DNA from: Desulfobacterales bacterium
GTDB lineage: Bacteria; Desulfobacterota; Desulfobacteria; Desulfobacterales; JARGFK01
Direction: 5' to 3'
NCBI GenBank assembly: GCA_029211065.1
Contig: JARGFK010000036.1
Coordinates: forward strand, 1-40,204
Length of the DNA: 40,204 bases
Part shown: piece by piece, positions 14,434 through 22,472 of the stretch
How the letters are laid out: each line of letters starts with the position of its first letter
Numbering within the stretch: the stretch's first letter is position 1
Translations under genes and position numbers: made by a program
The notes under the pieces: model-generated
What the model saw: only the letters and a program-made list of their open reading frames with translations
Databases searched by the model: none
What the model was told of the DNA's origin: nothing

Positions 14434-15816
14434 TCAATCCAGATCCATTTTGCCCGGGTTCAGGATGTTGTTGGGGTCCACCAGGCGCTTGATTCCCCGC
14501 ATGAGGGCCATAGCTTCGGCATCATGCTCCAGTGACATGTAGGGGGCTTTGGCCAGCCCGATCCCGTGCTCCCCGGTCAGGGTGCCCCCCAGCGCGCAGG
14601 TGAGCCTGAAAACTTTCTCCACAACATTGCCGAGCCGCCGGACCTGGTCGGGCTCATTCTTGTCATACATGACCTTTGGGTGCAGATTCCCATCACCCGC
14701 ATGCCCGAATATCACGAAAGGGAATCCTTCCTCGCGAACGATTTTGGCAATCTCATCCAGCATGACCGGCACCTGGGAAATCGGTACGGTGACATCTTCA
14801 CTCACGTTGTTCGGACGCATGGACGCCGCCAATCCTGAAATGGATTTTCTGATCCGCCAGAGTTTGGCCGACTTTTCCGATGAACTGGTCGTCTGCTGTT
14901 CGATGGCGCCGCAGCGGGTAAAGACCTCGATAACCTTATCCATCTGAAATTCGGCTTCCGCATCGGTATAGCCGTCCGTTTCCACCAGAATACAGGCCTC
15001 TGCCTGGGCTATCTCCATTTTGTTATTATTCTTCAGCAGTTCCAAGGTATTTGAATCCATGATTTCCATCACACTGGGGACGATGCCGGAGCTCATGATA
15101 CCCGCCACTGCCTCTCCGGCTGCTTTAAGGCTCGCAAAGTAGGCCAGTCCCGTGTGAAAGGCCAAGGGTTTCGGATTAATCTTGAGGGTAATCTCGGTGA
15201 TGACCCCCAGGACGCCCTCAGAGCCCACAAACAGACGGGCGATATCCAGCCCTGAACTGGACTTGATGCAGTGGGAACCAGTCCGCATCAACTTGCCGGA
15301 GGGAAGTACGACTTCCAGCCCCAGGACATAATCACGGGTCGTGCCGTATTTAGCCCCCCGGATGCCGCCGGCATTGGTCGCAACATTGCCGCCAATCGTA
15401 CAGGCCATGGATGACGCCGGGTCTGGCGGAAAGAAATACCCCACCTTGGCCAGCTCCTTATCCAGCTCCGCATAGATGACTCCCGGCTGGACAATCGCCT
15501 GCCGGTCGAGGATATGGATACCCACGATCTTATTCATTCGCATAAGGTCCAAGACGACACTGTCCCGGCCCTGGCTGGGAACGGCTGCCCCTGCCAGGCC
15601 CGTTCCGGCGCCCCTGGGGATAACCGCAAAACGTTCCTGATTCGCCAATTGAAGTACCCTTATGACCTGTTCGGTATTGACGGGCCAGACGGCCGCCAAG
15701 GGTCGATGCGAATGATCCGATGCATCGTATGAATAGGATATCATATCGATTAGACCGTCTGTGACCTGTTCGGGCCCAAGGAATTCCATCAGTTTTTCTT
15801 TAATGCGCTTTCCCAT
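14434..15816 (-). CDS. FAD-linked 2-hydroxyacid oxidase/dehydrogenase, GlcD type
   Basis: A 460-aa flavoprotein with an N-terminal PCMH-type FAD domain (PRGAGTGLAGAAVP near 60-75; GGNVATNAGGIRGAKYGTT near 140-158) and a C-terminal FAD-oxidase domain holding the metal-binding motif GHAGDGNLHP and the terminal GEHGIGLAK. Members oxidise glycolate, D-lactate or D-2-hydroxyglutarate. The usual partners GlcE and GlcF (FeS subunit) are absent nearby, so the electron acceptor is uncertain; ETF is one possibility. The gene is convergent with the aldolase cluster and shares direction with the LarA-like gene. A weak binding site precedes ATG 15816. Confidence 0.85.
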   Translation of the reverse strand: MGKRIKEKLMEFLGPEQVTDGLIDMISYSYDASDHSHRPLAAVWPVNTEQVIRVLQLANQERFAVIPRGAGTGLAGAAVPSQGRDSVVLDLMRMNKIVGIHILDRQAIVQPGVIYAELDKELAKVGYFFPPDPASSMACTIGGNVATNAGGIRGAKYGTTRDYVLGLEVVLPSGKLMRTGSHCIKSSSGLDIARLFVGSEGVLGVITEITLKINPKPLAFHTGLAYFASLKAAGEAVAGIMSSGIVPSVMEIMDSNTLELLKNNNKMEIAQAEACILVETDGYTDAEAEFQMDKVIEVFTRCGAIEQQTTSSSEKSAKLWRIRKSISGLAASMRPNNVSEDVTVPISQVPVMLDEIAKIVREEGFPFVIFGHAGDGNLHPKVMYDKNEPDQVRRLGNVVEKVFRLTCALGGTLTGEHGIGLAKAPYMSLEHDAEAMALMRGIKRLVDPNNILNPGKMDLD

Positions 15817-15936
15817 CCGGCATCCAGTCTTTCAGTTGTATGGAGGAATGTCCGTTTGATGAGACAATCCTTTCCAAGGCATAACACTGCATCATGTCTT
15901 GCTTCAGGTTTTAATGATGTTGCTGTAATTAACCGG

Positions 15937-17199
15937 TCAGCCGGCAAACGGACTGATTAGGTCGCCAGCCTTGTCAAGTTCCATCTCATTCCATTTCCCA
16001 AGGATTTTCAGGCCCGGTTTTTGCCTGATTTCACTTTCAAGTGCTTGTGAAACAGAAATATTTTCTAGATCCAAAGTATTTTTGATATGGACCATTCGGA
16101 CCTGCGCCATGGGGATATCGCCGATGGAACTGAAGCAGGCCGCCAATGCCTCCCGGTCGGTGTCAAAATACATCGGGATGGCCCCTTTTTCCGGACTGAT
16201 GGCCGTCAGGCAGTTGACATAGGTCTTATGCCGGTCCATCTTGTTGACGAGCCGCGTGGTGGTAAAATCGGCAAAACCAATTCCAATCGCACTTCCTTCG
16301 GTTGCGGCCGTCAAGTCTCTCACATATATCCGTTTAGGCCGCGGGCCGGTTATAAAGTCGCCCAAAATATCACGGTTGCGGCCGATGACCTTGGTGTCCA
16401 TCCCGGTCCCGGATATATCTTTTCCGATCTGATCGATCACCAGCACATCGATCGCATCAAACGGAATCCGGGCCATCCGCTCTTTTGACGCGGCCAGCAG
16501 TTTCTTTTCACCCTCAAAAATAGATTCCGGCTGCAGCGCCTTGATCAGGCAGGTCTGGTGATAGGCGTTTTCAACAATGCCCAATCCAAAAAGAACCGGG
16601 CATCTCTGGATCACCTCCAGTCCGACATTTTCGACGATCCTTTGAAATGTTAATTTTACTGCAGCGCTGTGATAGTATTCGGCGCCTTTGTGTTTGCCCA
16701 TGCCGATGGCCATCATCTTCATAAGACCGCTTTCGATGGGACCTTCAAACTTTGTATGCGGCTTTACCCGATTGACGACAACAATATGATCCGCCTCATT
16801 GGCATATTTGTCCACATATATCGGATAGCCGTCACTGGCATCTCCCAGGCAGACCACCGCCATGCTGCTGTGCACGGGGCATCCCATGGCCGCTTCGGTT
16901 ATTCCTAAATTTTCAAGAACCTTTAACTGCCCCTTATCCGTTGCGCCGCCGTGGCTGCCCATGGACGGAAAGATAAATGGCTGCGCACCTGTTTTTTTCA
17001 GTTCGTCAACGACGCCCCGTGTTATTAAGTCAATATTGGCGATGCCCCGGCTGCCCCCTGTTATGGCCACCGTCTCCCCGGCTTTTACTTTTTCTTGAAG
17101 CCGGAGCGCCGATACCTCCCTGTACGTCTCCGCACGGACATCCCCAATATGCTGAGGATCAAAGGTCTGATTTATTTTCGCCATTTTAGGAAATTTCAT
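15937..17199 (-). CDS. LarA-like (DUF2088) protein
   Basis: A 420-aa protein of the DUF2088 / nickel-dependent lactate-racemase-like superfamily. The N-terminal domain shows AGETVAITGGSRGIAN and FIFPSMGSHGGAT, in which SHG takes the place of the GTHRP-type motif of LarA. The central RVKPHTKFEGPIESGL and GMGKHKGAEYYH segments are rich in His/Lys. True lactate racemase motifs are not fully matched, so it may be a racemase or epimerase of another hydroxy acid, or need no nickel pincer cofactor. AGGGG precedes ATG 17199; the longer frame from 17241 crosses this site. Its place beside a GlcD-type oxidase suggests hydroxy-acid metabolism. No LarB/C/E genes are in the window. Confidence 0.7.
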   Translation of the reverse strand: MKFPKMAKINQTFDPQHIGDVRAETYREVSALRLQEKVKAGETVAITGGSRGIANIDLITRGVVDELKKTGAQPFIFPSMGSHGGATDKGQLKVLENLGITEAAMGCPVHSSMAVVCLGDASDGYPIYVDKYANEADHIVVVNRVKPHTKFEGPIESGLMKMMAIGMGKHKGAEYYHSAAVKLTFQRIVENVGLEVIQRCPVLFGLGIVENAYHQTCLIKALQPESIFEGEKKLLAASKERMARIPFDAIDVLVIDQIGKDISGTGMDTKVIGRNRDILGDFITGPRPKRIYVRDLTAATEGSAIGIGFADFTTTRLVNKMDRHKTYVNCLTAISPEKGAIPMYFDTDREALAACFSSIGDIPMAQVRMVHIKNTLDLENISVSQALESEIRQKPGLKILGKWNEMELDKAGDLISPFAG

Positions 17200-17396
17200 A
17201 TAACACCCCTTTTGTATGTATACGCCGCTGGATAAAAGCATCTCCTGTTGTAAGATGCAGATGGTTTATCGAGCTATGTCCTTATTGTCAATTGCTGAAA
17301 AATAGGTGCATGATCCATCTGCGTGGATTTCGCTCGTTGTCGCGGATTCAATCTCAGCCGACTCCAAAATGGCAGCCCGCTCGGGCAAGTCGCCCG

Positions 17397-18371
17397 TTAG
17401 GCACACGCAAACTTCTGAAAGGTATGGGCGTCCTCGCGCACACCGCCGCGCGATACGCCGAAGGTATGGGTAACCTCGCCCACATACATATCACCACGCG
17501 AATCCACGCACAGGGTATGCGGCGCAACGAAATTTCCGGGAGCTTCACGGTCGGCGCTGCACCAGTGCGACAGCAGGTTGCCCCCAAGGTCCAGAAGCCT
17601 TACACCTCCCGGCAGATCGAATCTGACCGGACCGTTGGTGAAAGACATGCTCCCGGGTTTCCACCAAAGCTCCGATACGTAAACCCGCCCTTCCTTGTCG
17701 AAGGAAATGTCTGTGGGCCGCTGGACGTGCGTCCACATGTCAAGATACTTTCCATCAAGGGAGAAAATCTGAATACGATCATTTTCCCGGTCGGCCACGA
17801 AAACGCGCCCGTCAGGAGAAATCCCGATACCGTGCGGCAGGATGAACTCGCCGGCGCCGGTTCCAGGCTCGCCCCAGGACTGGATAAGCTTCCCGTCGGC
17901 ACTAAAACGATGCACCCGTGAGTTGCCGTAACCGTCGCAGACGTAAAGATCGCCGTTTGAAGCAATGGCGACATCGGTGGGCCGGTTAAAGGGCGGGCCG
18001 CCTTTTTTGACACTATCCATGTTCTTTCCGTCGTAGCCGGTATCCGAGGCCTTGCCGGAGGTACCGATCATCATCACCTGTTTTCCCTCGGGCGTAAATT
18101 TACGAACGGTATGATCGCCGTCGTCAACCGTGTAAATCATGTCGTTCGAATCGATGGCAATCCCGTGCGTACGCTGTGTGAATATGCCTTCACCCCAGGA
18201 ACGAAGAAAATTGCCGCCCCTGTCGTAGACGATAACTCTGGCGTCTTTCCGGGTCATCAGATAAACGTTATCCTTGGAGTCGACCGCCACCCCGTCCACG
18301 TCCTTATGGACATACCCCTTAGGCAGCTTCTCCCACCCTTCAACAACTTTGAAATTCGGAACCACTTTCAC
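17397..18371 (-). CDS. NHL-repeat beta-propeller protein
   Basis: A 324-aa protein made of repeated NHL blades, for example DGVAVDSKDNVYLM, HGIAIDSNDMIYTVD, TDVAIASNGDLYVCD and HGIGISPDGRVFVAD, giving a six-bladed propeller. It is related to the peptidyl-hydroxyglycine lyase-like (PAL) and gluconolactonase-like proteins. No signal peptide is seen, so it is probably cytoplasmic. The start is GTG 18371 with GGAG 9 nt upstream. It lies between the LarA-like gene and the dehydrogenase at 18525, all leftward. It could be a lactonase for a sugar-acid lactone, but the calcium-site residues were not verified. Confidence 0.75.
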   Translation of the reverse strand: MKVVPNFKVVEGWEKLPKGYVHKDVDGVAVDSKDNVYLMTRKDARVIVYDRGGNFLRSWGEGIFTQRTHGIAIDSNDMIYTVDDGDHTVRKFTPEGKQVMMIGTSGKASDTGYDGKNMDSVKKGGPPFNRPTDVAIASNGDLYVCDGYGNSRVHRFSADGKLIQSWGEPGTGAGEFILPHGIGISPDGRVFVADRENDRIQIFSLDGKYLDMWTHVQRPTDISFDKEGRVYVSELWWKPGSMSFTNGPVRFDLPGGVRLLDLGGNLLSHWCSADREAPGNFVAPHTLCVDSRGDMYVGEVTHTFGVSRGGVREDAHTFQKFACA

Positions 18372-18524
18372 TGATTTATACTCCTTTTTTCGGATTTGAT
18401 TATTTGGCTATCCATTTTAAGATATTTACCTGCCAAGCAAAATAAAAACACCCGATTATTTCTTTTGGTTCGCCTGCTGCCCCCGAAAAGGCACCAGGTG
18501 ATACGCCCGGCCTGACAGTTCATT

Positions 18525-19367
18525 TTATTCATGTTTCATCGCTTCCAATATACTTTCTATTGTCGGAAGGGAGGGAGCATCTTTAAAGCCTGCGAGTCGG
18601 GTATAGACATTTGCCGCTGTCTCATGAAACCCGCCCGGCAATCCCGCCGACTCAAAAGTGGACGAAATTTCTTTCATCTCACCAATAAAGCGCCAGGCTT
18701 TTTTGGTAACAAGCCTTACCTTGTCTTTGGACTCATCCGCAAATGTCGAACCGTTTCGGGACCATTCCTCATAAAGTTCTTCACTGACGTTAAAAGCCGA
18801 TGCCGTGGCCAGTATTGCACACAACAATGCAGTCGTGCCCTTTGTATATGCGGCGTAACACATTTTTAGAGCCGACGCTTTTCCGATTTCCTCGCCGATC
18901 ACACTGGTTTCAAGGGGACCGCCAGTAAAAAAAGAGGCCGCCTCGTCGGCACTGGATCCTGACAGATACAACCAGGTCATTCCCCGTTTCGTTGGTGGGT
19001 TGCCGATAATACCGCCGTCAACAAAATCTGCTCCTGCTTTTTGAATCACCTGGGCGATCCGTTTTGTCCGTTGCGGTGAAATTGCGTTTGCATCAAGGTA
19101 AAGGCCTTTGAACCCAAGCGTGGAAACCTGATCGGCAACCGCTTCAGCCGCATGGGGCGGGCATACGCTTACGATGGCCGAACAGGTAGCACACAATGTT
19201 TTCAGATTTTGGGCGTCCTTAAGACCTATTGCTGAGGCCCGCTCATGGGTCTGTGGCCCACGGCCTTCGGAAACCCAGTAAACATTGTTTCCGGCATTCC
19301 GGATAGTTTCCGCGACCCTTATGCCCATATTCCCTGGATTTAATATGCCGATTTTTCTTTGATTCAT
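18525..19367 (-). CDS. NAD-binding 3-hydroxyisobutyrate / 6-phosphogluconate dehydrogenase-like protein (DUF1932)
   Basis: A 280-aa beta-hydroxyacid dehydrogenase relative. The N-terminal Rossmann motif is IGILNPGNMGIRVAE (5-19). The middle carries DGGIIGNPPTKRG, and the C-terminal helical domain (about 160-275) matches the DUF1932 domain; the usual catalytic Lys is in SALKMCYAAYTKG. It probably oxidises a small hydroxy acid or reduces a semialdehyde. GGGGGG precedes ATG 19367. It is divergent from the kor operon across a 315-bp regulatory gap, so the two transcripts may share control. Confidence 0.75.
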   Translation of the reverse strand: MNQRKIGILNPGNMGIRVAETIRNAGNNVYWVSEGRGPQTHERASAIGLKDAQNLKTLCATCSAIVSVCPPHAAEAVADQVSTLGFKGLYLDANAISPQRTKRIAQVIQKAGADFVDGGIIGNPPTKRGMTWLYLSGSSADEAASFFTGGPLETSVIGEEIGKASALKMCYAAYTKGTTALLCAILATASAFNVSEELYEEWSRNGSTFADESKDKVRLVTKKAWRFIGEMKEISSTFESAGLPGGFHETAANVYTRLAGFKDAPSLPTIESILEAMKHE

Positions 19368-19682
19368 TTTTCCCCCCTTGAACCCCAGATGAATGTTTGA
19401 GGTTTTATAACAAATAACAATTTTAGTAACAATAAAATTTTATAAACAACCGTTGTTTGGGCTAAGGCCGAAGTTAACGGGTATGAATCTCAAAAGGTAA
19501 CGCAGATGCAGCAAACCATAAGGGAACAACTTAAAACATAGAGCGGATTGCGATTGACTAAAATGATTTTATATGTTTTGTAACGAGCAAGTTTTTAGGA
19601 AAAATCATACTGAATACCACCCCGGTGTAAATAATATTCGAATTTTAGGCCGAAGAAATAAAATGTCAGGGGCTGAGGTAAG
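19368..19682. promoter_or_regulatory. 315-bp divergent regulatory region of the kor-abfD operon
   Basis: The gap is AT-rich and gene-free. It contains a perfect palindrome AAACAA-CCG-TTGTTT (19444-19458), which resembles but is not identical to the IclR-site cores at 5960 and 8625. A possible promoter for the kor side is the stretch with TTGACT near 19553 and TATATG/TTTGTA downstream. The regulator is not identified. Confidence 0.4.
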
Positions 19683-19919
19683 ATGTCAGAAATAATTATA
19701 TTAAAAAATTCGTGCAAAGGTATTGAAGATTGCGGGATCTGCATGTCGGTATGTCCCAAGAATCTGTTTGCGCCCTCCCATGAGATGAATGAAAGGGGCT
19801 TTCTGCCGCCAAGGGTTATTGATGAAGATCCCTGCACAGTATGTATGAACTGCATGGTCTCCTGCCCGGATATGGCAATTGTGGTGGCAAAGAAAAAGAA
19901 AACCAAGGAACCAAAATGA
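19683..19919 (+). CDS. korD: 2-oxoacid:ferredoxin oxidoreductase delta subunit (2[4Fe-4S])
   Basis: A 78-aa ferredoxin-like subunit. Two cluster motifs are visible: CKGIEDCGICMSVCP near residues 10-24, and CTVCMNCMVSCP near 51-62. The tail is basic (KKKKTKEPK). It passes electrons from the thiamine-diphosphate centre of KorB to ferredoxin. A GAGG motif lies 4-5 nt before ATG 19683. Its stop overlaps the korA start (ATGA), so translation is coupled. It is the first gene of the six-gene operon. Confidence 0.88.
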   Translation: MSEIIILKNSCKGIEDCGICMSVCPKNLFAPSHEMNERGFLPPRVIDEDPCTVCMNCMVSCPDMAIVVAKKKKTKEPK

Positions 19920-21070
19920 AAAAAGAAGAAAGACTGCCGGCCGGGGCCCATTTTATTATGGGCAATATCGCTCTGGCGGAAGGGGCCATTGCCGCCGGCT
20001 GTAATTTTGTCTCCGGATATCCCATTACACCCGCCAGCGAAATTGTCAACCGGCTATCGGTTTTACTTCCGGGTGCCGGCGGCGGGTTTCTACAAACCGA
20101 GGATGAAATCAGCGCCATTTGTGCGGCCATCGGTGCTTCCTGGGCCGGCTGTAAAGCCATGACCGCCACTTCAGGCCCCGGGTTCAGCCTGATGCAGGAA
20201 AATATAGGGTTTGCGGTGGCGACTGAGACGCCGCTGGTAATTGTTGACGTACAGCGACTCGGTCCCTCAACCGGTGTACCCTCCGTCGGGGTGGCCGGCG
20301 ACGTGATCCAGGCGGCCCGTGGTTCTCATGGGGATTACCAGATTATTGCCCTGAGTCCTGAAAGTCCCCAGGAGATGTTTGACATGACCATCCGGGCCTT
20401 TAACCTGGCAGAAACATACCGGGTGCCGGTTTTTATACTGGCGGATGCTTTCATCGGCCATATGCGCGAGCAGGTGGTGATTCCCGCCCAGGACAATGTA
20501 TCATTGCTAAACCGCAAAATACCTGCGCCGGGGACCGATCCGATGTCCCGTCAGGATTTCCTGGATCCGGCCGTTGCACCCATGCCGGTTTTCGGCCGTG
20601 GGCTCAAAGCCCATGTTACCAGTTCCTGCCATGATAAAAACGGGATGCGCAACCTGAGCGATCCGGCGAGCATGCATGCTTTTATTATGAAACCCATTGA
20701 AAAAATTCTAACCCAGCGGGACCGTATCGTCGAAACCGAAAGCGATTATCGCAGCGGGGATACACTCCTTGTCAGCTACGGCACGGTTTCACGTTCAGCC
20801 AAAGCCGCCCTGGCAAAGGGTCGCGCCGCCGGATTCAAAATCGGTCTGCTTCGCTTAAAGACAATCTGGCCGTTCGCCTCCAAAGAGATTGAAGCGGCTG
20901 CCCAAAAGGTCAAGCGGATGGTTGTTCTGGAAAACAATACCGGCCAGCTTTTCCCCTATATTAAAGCCGATGCGGCCGCGTATTGTCGTGTCGATTTTAT
21001 GGGACCCCGGATCCTGGGCCAGATTCCCGACCCCGATGATGTTTTAAAATACATTCAGGAGACTACCTGA
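19916..21070 (+). CDS. korA: 2-oxoacid:ferredoxin oxidoreductase alpha subunit
   Basis: A 384-aa alpha subunit with the pyrimidine-binding domain motif GYPITPASEIVN (about 36-47), the stretch FLQTEDEISAICAAIGAS and GWAG-type core, and a C-terminal domain II (about 270-380). With KorB, KorC and KorD it converts a 2-oxo acid plus CoA to acyl-CoA, CO2 and reduced ferredoxin. The start at 19916 overlaps the korD stop; longer frames from 19841 would read through korD. Substrate (2-oxoglutarate, branched or hydroxylated oxo acid) is not determinable from motifs; the abfD-like gene in the same operon suggests a specialised 2-oxo acid. Confidence 0.88.
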   Translation: MKKEERLPAGAHFIMGNIALAEGAIAAGCNFVSGYPITPASEIVNRLSVLLPGAGGGFLQTEDEISAICAAIGASWAGCKAMTATSGPGFSLMQENIGFAVATETPLVIVDVQRLGPSTGVPSVGVAGDVIQAARGSHGDYQIIALSPESPQEMFDMTIRAFNLAETYRVPVFILADAFIGHMREQVVIPAQDNVSLLNRKIPAPGTDPMSRQDFLDPAVAPMPVFGRGLKAHVTSSCHDKNGMRNLSDPASMHAFIMKPIEKILTQRDRIVETESDYRSGDTLLVSYGTVSRSAKAALAKGRAAGFKIGLLRLKTIWPFASKEIEAAAQKVKRMVVLENNTGQLFPYIKADAAAYCRVDFMGPRILGQIPDPDDVLKYIQETT

Positions 21071-21918
21071 TGGACGCAATTGAGCATCCTTTACGAAAAT
21101 ATACCCGACCCCATGTCACGCGTACCACCACCTGTCCGGGTTGCGGCAACGGGATTGTGGCCCAGGCCATTCTGCGGGCCATTGACGAGCTTGGCCTGGA
21201 GATGGATGATTTTGTCTTTGTATCCGGCATCGGCTGTTCGGCCTGGATCCCCAGCCCGCTCTTTGCAGCCGACACCCTGCATACCACCCATGGCCGCCCG
21301 GTGGCGTTTGCCACCGGTGTCAAACTCGGCCGGCCGGATATGAATGTAATGGTCGTCAGCGGCGACGGCGACTTGACCGCCATCGGCGGGAACCATCTCA
21401 TTCATGCCGCCAGAAAAAATATTGATTTGACTGTCGTCCTGGTCAATAACGGCATTTACGGCATGACCGGCGGCCAGACTGCCCCCACCACCCCGCTGGG
21501 CCTGACCACCATCACGAGCCCTTATGGGACCATGGAACATCCACTGGACATTTCCGCAACGATTGTCGCCGCCGGCGCCCCATTCGTGGCCCGCTGGACC
21601 ACGGCCCACCCGCGCCAGCTGACCCGCTCCATCAAAAAGGGCCTTCAAAAAAAAGGGTTTGCCATGATTGAAGCCATCAGCCAGTGTCCGGTCCAGTTCG
21701 GCCGGGTCAGCAAGCTGGGCAAGGCCACAGATTTTCTCCAGCATTATAAGAAAAACAGTATCAGTTTCAGTAAAGCATCCGGGTTAAGCAGGGAGGAACT
21801 CGCGGGCCGAATTGTCATCGGTGAATTTGTTGATATTGAAAAGCCCGAACTTTCCAGCCAATGGATGGATTTGAAGCATCAAATGGGGCAGGAGGCTCAA
21901 TGTCACAACAAGCAATAA
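21070..21918 (+). CDS. korB: 2-oxoacid:ferredoxin oxidoreductase beta subunit (thiamine diphosphate)
   Basis: A 282-aa subunit that binds thiamine diphosphate. Motifs are TTCPGCGNGIVAQ (about 18-30), GIGCSAW and the metal/TPP site SGDGDLTAIGGNHLIH with VNNGIYGMTGGQ downstream. The start codon shares one base with the korA stop (TGATG). The next gene begins inside its last codons. The GHG-D pattern and the GQTAPTTPLG segment match 2-oxoglutarate/2-oxoisovalerate oxidoreductases rather than single-chain pyruvate oxidoreductase. Confidence 0.88.
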   Translation: MDAIEHPLRKYTRPHVTRTTTCPGCGNGIVAQAILRAIDELGLEMDDFVFVSGIGCSAWIPSPLFAADTLHTTHGRPVAFATGVKLGRPDMNVMVVSGDGDLTAIGGNHLIHAARKNIDLTVVLVNNGIYGMTGGQTAPTTPLGLTTITSPYGTMEHPLDISATIVAAGAPFVARWTTAHPRQLTRSIKKGLQKKGFAMIEAISQCPVQFGRVSKLGKATDFLQHYKKNSISFSKASGLSREELAGRIVIGEFVDIEKPELSSQWMDLKHQMGQEAQCHNKQ

Positions 21919-22448
21919 CCCTGGCCGGCGTCGGCGGGCAGGGGTCGATTTTGGCCGGAGTCATATTCGGATCTGCCGCCGTCACCTACGACCATAAATA
22001 TGCGGTTCAAACCCAGGCATACTCTGCGGAGTTAAGGGGCGGGTTCGCCGCCGCCTGGGTCATCGTGTCGGATCGCCCGGTCCTGTTTCCGCGGGTCATC
22101 CGGCCGGATATCCTGGTCGCCCAGGCCCAGGACGCCATTGACCGTTTTGCCGGGACCCTTCAGCCCGGCGGGATTTTAATTTTTGATTCAGACCTGATCC
22201 AGACAGTCCCCGACGGTATCCAGAACGCCTATGGCGTTGCGGCGACCTCCCTTGCTCGAAATCAGATTCAGGATATGATCGTAACCAACATGATCATGCT
22301 CGGGGCTTTGTGCCGCTTAACTGAAGTGGTGAGCCGCAAGGCGCTGGAAACGGCCATTGCTGAGGCCGTTCCCAAGGGAAAAGTGGATATGAACCACCAG
22401 GCATTCGCGCTTGGCTTCGATACGGTTAAGCTTTTTAAACCTGAATAG
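21900..22448 (+). CDS. korC: 2-oxoacid:ferredoxin oxidoreductase gamma subunit
   Basis: A 182-aa subunit with the family hallmark GVGGQGSILAG at its N-terminus and the AYSAELRGGFAAAWV region. It completes the CoA-binding catalytic domain of the four-subunit enzyme. AGGAGG precedes ATG 21900, which overlaps the end of korB by 19 nt; the longer frame from 21861 is less likely. abfD follows after 24 nt. Confidence 0.88.
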   Translation: MSQQAITLAGVGGQGSILAGVIFGSAAVTYDHKYAVQTQAYSAELRGGFAAAWVIVSDRPVLFPRVIRPDILVAQAQDAIDRFAGTLQPGGILIFDSDLIQTVPDGIQNAYGVAATSLARNQIQDMIVTNMIMLGALCRLTEVVSRKALETAIAEAVPKGKVDMNHQAFALGFDTVKLFKPE

Positions 22449-22472
22449 AATTGTCAGGCAGGAGAATTTGTC

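Noticed and set aside
17242-17396. GCAGATGG and CCATCTGC near 17271 and 17314 considered as a regulatory stem
   Set aside because: The arms are only 8 bp with a loop of about 50 nt and no terminator or riboswitch features, so it is not supported.
19280-19290. AAAC-ATT-GTTT, identical to the operator core at 5960-5970
   Set aside because: It lies inside the coding sequence of the dehydrogenase at 18525-19367, encoding Asn-Asn-Val; without flanking similarity to the other sites it is probably chance.
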